In this document: positions 48,117 to 55,978 of the stretch, one piece after another | Layout of the letters: every line of letters starts with the position of its first letter | How positions within the stretch are numbered: the first letter of the stretch is position 1 | NCBI RefSeq assembly: GCF_042675965.1 | Contig: NZ_JBHTKJ010000011.1 | Coordinates: forward strand, 1 to 64,000 | Direction: 5' to 3' | Source: Virgibacillus_R byunsanensis | GTDB taxonomy: Bacteria > Bacillota > Bacilli > Bacillales > Amphibacillaceae | DNA: 64,000 nt | Notes under the pieces: generated by a model | Database searches by the model: none | What the model saw: only the letters and a program-made list of their open reading frames with translations | Told to the model about the DNA's origin: nothing | Translations under genes and position numbers: made by a program

Positions 48117-48769
48117 TGAATAAAGCAAATTTAATGGAACAAATTATTCAACAGACACAAATGCGCTGGGCAGAGGTACTTGAGGCGACGTTTATTCATA
48201 TACAACTCGTGTTTTTTTCTATGCTGATGGCAGTTATACTAGGAGTTTTATTAGGTATTCTCATTACACGGGTTCCATCGCTGGTTCCACTTGTATTAGG
48301 TGGGACGGGTATTATGCAAACTATTCCCAGTCTTGCAGTACTTGGGTTTCTAATACCCGTTTTTGGAATTGGTGTTAAAACAGGGATTGCGGCATTATTC
48401 TTATATTCACTCTTACCGATTGTTAGAAACACATACGCAGGTATCAAAGATGTTGATAGTGCAACAATAGAAGCCGCTAAAGGAATGGGTATGACGAGCA
48501 AGCAAATATTATTTAAGGTTGAGCTTCCTTTATCTGTTCCAATTATGATGGCTGGTGTTCGTACAGCTGCTGTTATTAACGTTGGTAATGCTACATTGGC
48601 AGCCTTTATAGGTGCCGGTGGACTTGGAGATTTTATCTTCTTAGGCATTACCAGAGGAATAGATGGTTTAATTTTCTTAGGAGCCATTCCTGCTGCTATG
48701 TTAGCTATTATACTTGAGTTTGTCTTCAACAAGCTTGAACGTTGGTCTACACCAGAAGGGTTGAAATAG
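48116..48769 (+). CDS. Osmoprotectant ABC transporter permease (OpuBB/OpuCB-like)
   Basis: A 217-residue membrane protein with about five or six helices and the binding-protein-dependent loop EAAKGMGMTSKQILFKVELPLSVP (first and second halves shown at about residues 120-143). The start at 48116 is set by GGAGG 8 nt upstream and overlaps the ATPase stop. Only this one permease is present in the operon, unlike the B subtilis CB/CD pair. Confidence 0.92.
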   Translation: MNKANLMEQIIQQTQMRWAEVLEATFIHIQLVFFSMLMAVILGVLLGILITRVPSLVPLVLGGTGIMQTIPSLAVLGFLIPVFGIGVKTGIAALFLYSLLPIVRNTYAGIKDVDSATIEAAKGMGMTSKQILFKVELPLSVPIMMAGVRTAAVINVGNATLAAFIGAGGLGDFIFLGITRGIDGLIFLGAIPAAMLAIILEFVFNKLERWSTPEGLK

Positions 48770-48770
48770 A

Positions 48771-49658
48771 ATGAATAGAAAAAAACTAATTTTACTTTTT
48801 ATAACTTTCATTACTGTTATACCCCTAGCAGGATGTATATTAAATACGGATGAATCAATTACTGTGGGGTCAAGAAATAACACGGAAAGTATCATCTTAT
48901 CAAATATCATGGGACAATTAATTGAAGAAAAAACAGATGTGAGTGTAATCTATAGAGAAAATCTCGGTGGTTCTAATGTTGTTTGGAATGCAATGATGAA
49001 TGGCAGTATTCAGGTAATACCAGATTATACAGGTACAATTGTGATTACGTATTATGGTGAATCTCCTGGAACAGCTGAAGAAACACTGGCGAAAACGAAG
49101 GAACTTGTGGCAAAGGACGGTATTAGAGCCTTTAATACTTTTGGATTCAATAACACCTACACGTTAGCATTTGATGAAGCAGAAGCAGAGAGACTTGATA
49201 TAGAAACGTTCAGTGACTTTGCGGAAGTTTCCGATCAATATACACTTGGGGCTGTTTTCGAATTTATTGATCGTCCGGACGGATTGCCGGGGTTTAAAGA
49301 GGAATATGATCTAGAGTTTAAAGATGTGAGAGGTATGGACCATGGAATGATGTACCGCGCCATTAATGGAGATGAAGTGGATGTAATTAATTCCTACACA
49401 ACAGATGGTCAATTACAAATATATGATTTGAGAGTGCTCGAAGATGATAAGTCTTATTTTCCGCCTTATCATGCGCTTCCTCTAGTGTTGGAAGAAACGC
49501 TTGAAAAATATCCTGAATTAGAAGAAATATTACAGCAGCTTGAAGGTAAAATTGATGAACAGACAATGCAAGCCATGAATGCGAAAGTAGATAACGAGAA
49601 CATGATGGTTGATTTAGTAGCAAGAAATTTCTTGCAAGAAGCTGGTTTAATTGAATAA
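48771..49658 (+). CDS. Osmoprotectant-binding lipoprotein (OpuBC/OpuCC-like)
   Basis: A 295-residue substrate-binding lipoprotein. The signal peptide ends in the lipobox LAGC (Cys22). The mature part follows the choline/glycine-betaine binding fold (ITVGSRNNTESIILSNIMGQ; IPDYTGTIVITYYG; VDVINSYTTDGQ). The substrates are probably betaine, choline or related solutes. It ends at a very strong terminator, closing a three-gene operon. Confidence 0.92.
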   Translation: MNRKKLILLFITFITVIPLAGCILNTDESITVGSRNNTESIILSNIMGQLIEEKTDVSVIYRENLGGSNVVWNAMMNGSIQVIPDYTGTIVITYYGESPGTAEETLAKTKELVAKDGIRAFNTFGFNNTYTLAFDEAEAERLDIETFSDFAEVSDQYTLGAVFEFIDRPDGLPGFKEEYDLEFKDVRGMDHGMMYRAINGDEVDVINSYTTDGQLQIYDLRVLEDDKSYFPPYHALPLVLEETLEKYPELEEILQQLEGKIDEQTMQAMNAKVDNENMMVDLVARNFLQEAGLIE

Positions 49659-49686
49659 TATAATATTCTACAGGCAGTAAAGAAAC

Positions 49687-49738
49687 CTACAAACTAAAAA
49701 AGAGAGAGCTTCTCTCTTTTTTAGTTTGTAGTATTTTA
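49687..49738 (+). terminator. Terminator of the opu operon
   Basis: A stem of about 20 bp, CTACAAACTAAAAAAGAGAG and its complement around AGCT, is followed by a T-rich tail. One of the longest terminators in the window. Confidence 0.93.
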
Positions 49739-49744
49739 TCAAAA

Positions 49745-49853
49745 TGCGGAAAAAACGGCTAAATTCGCGGAAATAACCAAAAAAATGCGGATATATCACT
49801 AAAAAACGCGGAAATAACTAAATAACCGCGGAAAAACATTGATTAAACGCGGG
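49745..49853 (+). repeat. CGCGGA-box array with 20-21 bp period
   Basis: Six boxes (T/C)GCGG(A/G) start at 49745, 49766, 49786, 49807, 49827 and 49848, i.e. spacings 21, 20, 21, 20, 21. The boxes are separated by A-rich linkers (often AAATAACNAA). The period is two DNA helical turns, so all boxes face the same side. It lies between the opu terminator and the padR promoter. The unit is too short for CRISPR. Confidence 0.8.
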
Positions 49854-49897
49854 AAAAATCCTGTCACATAACTACGAAGAAAAAATTTCCTATCCAC

Positions 49898-49950
49898 TTT
49901 ACAAATAGCTGTGAATTTTATATAGTGTAGATACCTAATAATTCTAGGTA
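49898..49950 (+). promoter_or_regulatory. SigA promoter and palindromic operator of padR
   Basis: TTTACA (49898-49903), a 17-bp spacer and TATAGT (49921-49926) form a good promoter. At the start point lies the palindrome TACCTA-N7-TAGGTA (49932-49950), a likely autoregulatory operator. Its right arm runs into the RBS. Confidence 0.7.
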
Positions 49951-49960
49951 GGTGAAAAAC

Positions 49961-50293
49961 ATGTTTAACCGAGAGCTTGTAAAAGGGAGCACATCACTTT
50001 TAATTCTACAACTGTTAAATGACCGGGACATGTATGGTTACGAACTGGTTAAAGAAATGGATCAACGTAGTGAGCATAATCTCCAAATCAAAGAAGGTAC
50101 ACTGTATCCGGCACTCCATAAACTGGAAAAGCAGGAATACATTGAATGTTACTGGGAGAACCAAGTAAAAGGTCCTTCACGTAAATATTACCGTATAACA
50201 GCAGAGGGTGAAAAGATCCTCGACGAAAAAACAAGTGAATGGCATCGTTATGTTCAAGTCATGAACAACTTAATTCGGAGAAATGAATCATGA
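49961..50293 (+). CDS. PadR family transcriptional regulator
   Basis: A 110-residue winged-helix regulator with the PadR hallmarks GSTSLLILQLLNDRDMYGYEL, KEGTLYPALHKLEKQEYIE and GPSRKYYRITAEGEK. ATG 49961 is preferred to GTG 49952 by spacing to TAGGTAGGTG. It overlaps the DUF1700 gene by 4 bases, a common pairing in Firmicutes in which the PadR protein controls envelope-related membrane genes. Confidence 0.92.
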   Translation: MFNRELVKGSTSLLILQLLNDRDMYGYELVKEMDQRSEHNLQIKEGTLYPALHKLEKQEYIECYWENQVKGPSRKYYRITAEGEKILDEKTSEWHRYVQVMNNLIRRNES

Positions 50294-50922
50294 TCGTTGG
50301 GGAAGACCAATTTTTTCAGGAATTAAAAAACGAGCTCGCTGATCACCCAGAAATAGAAAAAATTCTCGCGGATTATGAGTTGCATGTGTATGAACTTTCT
50401 CAGGAAGAATCCATGGATGAACAGAACATGTACAATGAATTGGTTAATAGATTAGGCGCACCTCATGAGATTGCTCGACTATGGCAACAGGAAATAGATA
50501 TTACCCCAAGGAAAATGCAATGGTTGTTTGTGCTCTTTAACATAGGTATTTTTATTGGTGGAGGGTTATTAACTATTAGCTACAATGTTTTCCATTGGAA
50601 TTGGATAGATCTACTTTGGGTGGGATTAACGGGAGTGCCTTCTGTCATTATTTTTATATATATTTTGTTCTGGGGCCTTTTAGGCTATGAAATTGGTAAA
50701 GAGTTTGGCCATAGCGGTCTAAAGCTGTTACGTAAAACGTTTCTATTTTCAATTGTTCCTAATTTAGTTTTAATGTACTTAGTTATATTCGGACTCATCC
50801 CACATAATTGGTTCCAACCATTATTGAATGTACCATTTATTATCGTGTGTATTGTATTTACAGCATTCCTGTATCCAATAAGTTGGCTGGGTTATCGTTG
50901 GGGAAGAAAAATTTCTGTATAA
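50290..50922 (+). CDS. DUF1700/HAAS-domain membrane protein
   Basis: A 210-residue protein. The first 75 residues are a soluble helical HAAS-type domain (FFQELKNELADHPEIEKILAD, NRLGAPHEIARLWQQE). Four membrane helices follow (about 80-100, 115-138, 155-175, 180-200). HAAS proteins regularly accompany PadR regulators. Translational coupling to padR is implied by the ATGA overlap. Confidence 0.85.
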   Translation: MIVGEDQFFQELKNELADHPEIEKILADYELHVYELSQEESMDEQNMYNELVNRLGAPHEIARLWQQEIDITPRKMQWLFVLFNIGIFIGGGLLTISYNVFHWNWIDLLWVGLTGVPSVIIFIYILFWGLLGYEIGKEFGHSGLKLLRKTFLFSIVPNLVLMYLVIFGLIPHNWFQPLLNVPFIIVCIVFTAFLYPISWLGYRWGRKISV

Positions 50923-51016
50923 GGGGCCCCTTGCCTGCCCCTAGAAACTATTTTTTTGGCTATATACATAGAATTTCTATGTATATAGAATAACATTGTA
51001 TAGGGCGGGATAAAAA

Positions 51017-52477
51017 ATGGATTTGTATGTTAAACAAAAGGATTGGCTATTTCTACTTGTTTGTTTTGGACTTGGAATATTAGCGGAAATTAGCTTTTTT
51101 CATGGAAGTATTGGGCTATCATATCCTGTATTTATAGCAGGGTTTTACATGGTGCTTTTTCTTCGTTATCGTCTCTCGTTTACCCATCGGAGAATTGGGT
51201 TACTTATAATGGTGGTTATTTGGCTGTTGGCAGGAAGTTATCTTTTTTACGACAGTATCCTGCTTCACAACTTGAATCTATTGATCATACCTGTTCTTGT
51301 TTTTATTCATATGGTGCTAATTACCAGCCCTAATAATTGGAGTTGGGCAGCACCTGAATTTCTTACGTTACTCATAACTAAATTCAATGAAGGTCTGAAA
51401 TATAGCTCCGCATTTTGTAATGCAGGGTTTAAACGAATTTTTAAAAACATGAACGAACAAACAGCGCAAATTGTAAAGCGTATTTTTCTAGGATTGGTAA
51501 TTGGTATTCCGTTGTTGTTAGTGATCACCGGACTATTAATGTCAGCTGATGCGGTTTTTCAGGATATTGTCTTACGATTACCACAATTTATCTTTCAGTT
51601 TAATTTTCAAGAGGGATTGTTTCGATTTGTACTTATAATTATGTTTACTTTATTGTTTTTTGGTATCTTCCAAGTATTGCATGTTAAGTCAAAACAAAAG
51701 GAATCGTATACCAACAAGGAAAAATCGCGAGTGAGTTGGGATGGTATAACTACTGCAACTGTTCTTGTTTTACTGAATGGCGTTTATGTAGTGTTTACAG
51801 TTATTCAATTTCGTTATTTTTTTAGTGATAGCTTACAGAATGGGTTTACGTATGCAGAATACGCAAGACGAGGTTTTTTTGAATTAGTTATCGTCACGCT
51901 AATTAACTGGACGGTTCTAACGACCTTTTTGAATCTGGTCAAGAACCCTGGTAAACGAATGAATCTAATGATGAAAATAATGTATTCTCTATTAATAGTT
52001 GTTAGTGGCGTTATGCTGACATCGGCTTTTCAACGTTTGAGTATGTATGAAGCTGCCTATGGTTTTACGTTAGATCGTATTTTGGCTCATGCATTTATGA
52101 TTTTCTTGATGGTCGTTTTTGCTTATACATTAATTCGAGTATGGATGGAGCGGTTATCCTTACTACATTTTTACCTGATTGCTGGGTTGATTTTTTATAC
52201 AGGTTTACATGTAATCCATATCGAACAAATCATCGTGGATGAAAATTTAGACCGGTATGAACGTACTGGTAAGATAGATATTCATTACTTGAATTCCCTA
52301 TCGTATACAGGTGTGAATGGTTTAATCAAGTTGTATCAGGAAGACCCGGACCATCCAAGGCTGCAGGGTATTTTACAAAACGAAAAACAGATAGCTGAAC
52401 AATCACCTAGCACGTGGCAATCGTTTAATTTCATAAAACAAAAGGTAACCAAAAAGCTAAGGGAGCTTGACCTATAA
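51017..52477 (+). CDS. DUF4153/DUF4173-type polytopic membrane protein
   Basis: A 486-residue membrane protein with about 11-12 helices. Features common in the DUF4153/DUF4173 group include the aromatic EYARRGFFELVIVTLINW block and the C-terminal HYLNSLSYTGVNGLIKLYQ. The function is unknown. It lies 95 bp after the HAAS gene with its own RBS (AGGGCGGGA), in the same direction as padR. Confidence 0.78.
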   Translation: MDLYVKQKDWLFLLVCFGLGILAEISFFHGSIGLSYPVFIAGFYMVLFLRYRLSFTHRRIGLLIMVVIWLLAGSYLFYDSILLHNLNLLIIPVLVFIHMVLITSPNNWSWAAPEFLTLLITKFNEGLKYSSAFCNAGFKRIFKNMNEQTAQIVKRIFLGLVIGIPLLLVITGLLMSADAVFQDIVLRLPQFIFQFNFQEGLFRFVLIIMFTLLFFGIFQVLHVKSKQKESYTNKEKSRVSWDGITTATVLVLLNGVYVVFTVIQFRYFFSDSLQNGFTYAEYARRGFFELVIVTLINWTVLTTFLNLVKNPGKRMNLMMKIMYSLLIVVSGVMLTSAFQRLSMYEAAYGFTLDRILAHAFMIFLMVVFAYTLIRVWMERLSLLHFYLIAGLIFYTGLHVIHIEQIIVDENLDRYERTGKIDIHYLNSLSYTGVNGLIKLYQEDPDHPRLQGILQNEKQIAEQSPSTWQSFNFIKQKVTKKLRELDL

Positions 52478-52515
52478 AAAGAGAGGCACTTAACTCTAGG
52501 AAGGTGTGGTTAGAC

Positions 52516-53214
52516 GTGAACTCAAGCATTCCTAAACACGTAGCGATCATGATGGACGGAAATGGGCGCTGGGGAAAAACAAGGGGGCTGACACGAAGCG
52601 AAGGTCATTATGCAGGTGCAAAGACAATGCAAAAGATCATAGATGCCTGTATTGAATTAGGTGTCAACGTGTTAACCCTCTATGCGTTTTCATCCGAAAA
52701 TTGGTCGAGACCAAAGGATGAAGTTAATTATCTCATGCAGTTACCTGTTAAATTTTTCAAACAAAAGCTGCCTGAATTTATGAAAAGGAATATAAAAATA
52801 CGGATATCGGGAAATATTATGGTGCTTCCAGAACCTACCAAAATGGCACTGATGAAGGCAGAAGAAAAGACGAAAGCTAATGATGGGATTATCGTTAATT
52901 TTGCGTTTAATTATGGTGGCAGGGATGACATCTTACAGGCAATTCGTAAGGTGGTTAATGAAGTTCAACATAACAGGGTTGAATTTGAACAAGTGGACGA
53001 AAAAATGTTTGCACAGTTTTTATATACTAAAGACCTACCAGATCCAGATTTAGTAATACGTACTGGTGGTGAAAAGAGGGTAAGTAATTTTCTGTTATGG
53101 CAATCCTCCAAAGCAGAATTATATTTTAGTGATGTTTATTTTCCTGATTTTAATCAGGAATTATTGGAAGAAGCTATTCATGAATTACAGAGAAGACAAC
53201 TAGCACACCTATAA
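52516..53214 (+). CDS. Cis-isoprenyl diphosphate synthase, UppS paralogue
   Basis: A cis-prenyltransferase of about 232 residues. Typical motifs are seen: HVAIMMDGNGRWGKTRG (catalytic Asp), LYAFSSENWSRP, FNYGGRDDI and RTGGEKRVSNFLLWQSSKAELYF. The family normally makes undecaprenyl diphosphate, but the housekeeping uppS usually sits in the frr-uppS-cdsA-dxr cluster, so this isolated gene is probably a second copy. The GTG at 52516 fits AGGAAGG. RTGG replaces the usual RTSG. A product of other chain length is possible. Confidence 0.87.
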   Translation: MNSSIPKHVAIMMDGNGRWGKTRGLTRSEGHYAGAKTMQKIIDACIELGVNVLTLYAFSSENWSRPKDEVNYLMQLPVKFFKQKLPEFMKRNIKIRISGNIMVLPEPTKMALMKAEEKTKANDGIIVNFAFNYGGRDDILQAIRKVVNEVQHNRVEFEQVDEKMFAQFLYTKDLPDPDLVIRTGGEKRVSNFLLWQSSKAELYFSDVYFPDFNQELLEEAIHELQRRQLAHL

Positions 53215-53294
53215 TCTCTATAAAAAGAATAAAAATCTTTTTTTAGGGAAAAAAATGATAAGATAAACAATACATTTTAAAGGGGTAACTAGTT

Positions 53295-54554
53295 ATGGTA
53301 ATGAACTCCTCCATACCACAAGAAAAGGGTTTTGATAATAGTCTTGCCTTAATGACTGAAGGATATCTATACATCCCAAACAGACGCCGACACTTCCAAT
53401 CAGATATTTTCCAAACGCATTTAATGGGTGGTCAAAAAGTGATTTGTATGGGTGGTGAAGAGGCTGCGGAAATATTTTATGATAATGATAAATTTCAACG
53501 CCAAGGAGCCGCACCAAAAAGAATTCAAAAGTCGCTGTTTGGAGGGAGCGGTGTTCAAACGCTAGATGGTAGTGCACATAAACTTCGGAAACAATTGTTT
53601 ATGTCACTTATGACGACTGAACGGTTAAGTCAACTTGTTCAGATAACTAATAATCAATGGCAAATCGCTATCAACAAATGGGAGCAATCCGATGAGATCG
53701 TTCTTTTCCATGAATCAGAAGAAATCATGTGCCGGATAGCTTGCCTTTGGGCAGGTGTACCGTTATGGGCAAAGGAACTAAAGCAACGCACCAATGAATT
53801 CAGTGCAATGATCGATGCATTTGGAGCAGTCGGACCAAGACATTGGCGCGGAAGATTGGCTCGTAATAGCTCCGAGAAATGGATAAGGGGCGTTATCGAC
53901 CAAGTTCGTTCTGGTGAATTTACTGCAGAGGAAGGAACAGCACTACACGCTTTTTCGTGGCACCGTGATGTTGGTGGGGAACTTTTGAATACCCACATTG
54001 CAGCGGTGGAAGTTATGAATATATTGAGGCCAATTGTAGCTATTGGAAGATTTATTACCTTTGGAGCCGTTGCGTTACATGACTATCCAGAGACGAAAAA
54101 GAAGCTGCAAATGGGTGAAGCTAATTATAGCCAAATGTTTGTCCAAGAAGTACGTCGTTTTTATCCATTTGGTCCATTTACTGGTGCACGGGTTAAGAGT
54201 GACTTCACCTGGAGCGGGCATAACTTTAAAAAAGGGACATTAGTATTACTCGATCTGTATGGAACCAATCTTGATCCGAATTTATGGGAAGATCCTAATG
54301 CATTCAAACCTGAGCGTTTTCAAGAATGGGATGGGAGTCCCTTTAACTTCATCCCACAAGGTGGTGGGGATTATCATATTGGTCACCGTTGTGCTGGTGA
54401 GTGGGTAACAATAGAAGTCATGAAGGCAAGTTTAGAATTTATGACAAGAAAGATTGATTATGAAGTCCCACCACAAGACCTAAACTTCAGTATGATGAGA
54501 ATGCCGTCAATACCCAAGAGTAGGGTTGTGATTAGTGGAGTTAGACGGAAATAG
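53295..54554 (+). CDS. Cytochrome P450 of the CYP152 fatty-acid peroxygenase family
   Basis: A 419-residue heme protein that uses H2O2 to hydroxylate (or decarboxylate) fatty acids. The heme ligand is Cys366 in GHRCAGEW, with the FIPQGGGDYHIGHRCAG insertion typical of CYP152. The I-helix has Arg245-Pro246 (ILRPIVAIGRF), the pair that binds the substrate carboxylate, instead of the acid-alcohol pair of monooxygenases. It is close to B. subtilis CYP152A1 (three residues offset). It lies 80 bp after the UppS paralogue. Confidence 0.93.
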   Translation: MVMNSSIPQEKGFDNSLALMTEGYLYIPNRRRHFQSDIFQTHLMGGQKVICMGGEEAAEIFYDNDKFQRQGAAPKRIQKSLFGGSGVQTLDGSAHKLRKQLFMSLMTTERLSQLVQITNNQWQIAINKWEQSDEIVLFHESEEIMCRIACLWAGVPLWAKELKQRTNEFSAMIDAFGAVGPRHWRGRLARNSSEKWIRGVIDQVRSGEFTAEEGTALHAFSWHRDVGGELLNTHIAAVEVMNILRPIVAIGRFITFGAVALHDYPETKKKLQMGEANYSQMFVQEVRRFYPFGPFTGARVKSDFTWSGHNFKKGTLVLLDLYGTNLDPNLWEDPNAFKPERFQEWDGSPFNFIPQGGGDYHIGHRCAGEWVTIEVMKASLEFMTRKIDYEVPPQDLNFSMMRMPSIPKSRVVISGVRRK

Positions 54555-54570
54555 AAAATTTCAAAGTAAC

Positions 54571-54598
54571 ATGAAGCGTTCATTAGAGCGCTTTTTTC
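54571..54598 (+). terminator. Weak terminator after the P450 gene
   Basis: AAGCG pairs with CGCTT around TTCATTAGAG and is followed by T6. Confidence 0.55.
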
Positions 54599-54689
54599 TT
54601 AGTAGATAGGAAAGTATAAAATTTTCTTATCTACATAAGTGCAACTAAGGCTTTCGCCATTAAGGCTTGGCGATAAGCCAAGTTTTCTA
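54599..54689 (+). repeat. Two-hairpin repeat, copy directly abutting the 560-bp repeat
   Basis: The left hairpin TAGATAGGAAAGT/TTTTCTTATCTA and the AAGTGCAACTAAGGC block are followed by the right hairpin CTTGGC-GATAA-GCCAAG. It ends in TTTTCTA one base before copy B of the large repeat. Confidence 0.85.
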
Positions 54690-54690
54690 A

Positions 54691-55250
54691 GCTTAGGAAA
54701 TTATAAAATTAGGAGCCTGTGGATAATTTATTAACTGCTTAAGCCACGTCCAGCTCCGACGTACAGGACAAGGAAAGCTTCACAGTGAAACATCGCACGA
54801 AGAAAAAGCGAACTTCTTTTTCAAGGACGTACTAGTGCCGATGACGCCACAGGATAAGTAAAGCTCCCCTGAAAAGCATCGCACGCAGAAAAAGCGCTTT
54901 TCTTTTTCAAGGACGAGGCGTTTTCATCGGCCAGCGCCCGTACTGCTAGTGGGCTTCCTTATCCTCCTTACGATAAGTCAACATCGAATCGCTTAGCAAA
55001 GGAAGGCCGACTAAAAGCGGGCTCCCGGCCCAACGTCGGCATACCCCTATGAAGGGGCATGTTTTCTTTTAGATGAACTTGACTTTTCGCCAATAATGGC
55101 GAAAGTCAGAGTGAATCATATACTCTGGAGTGAATCTCATGCGGATTTGGAAGATCGACTAACTTCGCCGCTTTCGGCGGCAACGTCGACCCACCCGCGT
55201 GCGCGGGCGCAGCCCATACGTCGCTAAACGGGCGCTTACGCTTTTGTTCT
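54691..55250 (+). repeat. 560-bp intergenic repeat, copy B
   Basis: It is about 98% identical by eye to 15371-15929, in the same orientation and with the same sharp ends (GCTTAGGAAA at the left, GCTTTTGTTCT at the right). Differences are point changes plus one extra C in the CCTCC tract near 54965. It sits immediately upstream of a decayed gene. Confidence 0.9.
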
Positions 55251-55293
55251 ATGAAAAATATTATATATATTTCGAAATTAAAAGGAGTGTCTT

Positions 55294-55842
55294 ATGATTA
55301 AAGCAAGCATTACTAGTCATTGATTCACAACAGGAATTAATAGATGGTAATCAAGAAGAAAAGGGTGTGTTCAATAAGCTGAAGCTAGTAGAAAACATAA
55401 ACTCAGTCATAAAAAAAGAGCTGCAGGATAAAGTATTAATTGTTTTGTGAGAGATCTGGATGTTAGTGATGGAGGGGCAAAGGATTTCAGATTCACCAAG
55501 ACATTCACGTCCTGTCTAATGCTAAGGTTTTTGATAAAGAAGCAACAAATTCTTTTCATGGTACAGGATTAAAAATCACCTAATTGAAAACCAGATTGAG
55601 CATCTTGTAATTATGGGGTGTCAGACAGAACATTGCATTGACACAGCTGTTCGAACTGCTACTATTAATGGATTTGGCGTTACATTAGTAGGTATGGACA
55701 TTCAACTGCAGACAACTCTATTTTAAAAGTTGAACAAATTATAACACACCATAATGCGGTACTACATGGTCATTATAATGTAGAGCATTTTTCCATGGGG
55801 AAAGAGAAATTATTTCGACCAACACATAACACTTATCGATAA
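55294..55842 (+). pseudogene. Isochorismatase-family cysteine hydrolase, multiply frameshifted
   Basis: Pieces in different frames reconstruct one isochorismatase-like protein: ALLVIDSQQELIDGN, DKVLIVF, then a FQIHQDIHVLSNAKVF-type piece, then IEHLVIMGCQTEHCIDTAVR (with the catalytic Cys), then ILKVEQIITHHNAVL. At least four 1-bp shifts are needed (near 55302, 55446, 55480, 55575 and 55695). The RBS AAAGGAG and ATG at 55294 are intact. All neighbours are intact, so sequencing error is less likely than true decay. Confidence 0.82.
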
Positions 55843-55978
55843 ATGGCGTGTACATGTGAAGTCCCGACTTTGAAGTGTGAAAGCATTAGAGTCTTTTTTC
55901 AATCTCTAATTTATAATAAGACAACCCCCCTTATGAATACCATAATAAGTAGAAACTAACAGCTGGGGGAGAGAAGAA

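Noticed and set aside
48196..48732. 178-aa ORF on the minus strand
   Set aside because: Antisense to the Opu permease; low-complexity composition typical of a shadow frame.
49745..49853. CRISPR array
   Set aside because: The repeated unit is only about 6 bp with A-rich linkers and a 20-21 bp period; no cas genes in the window.
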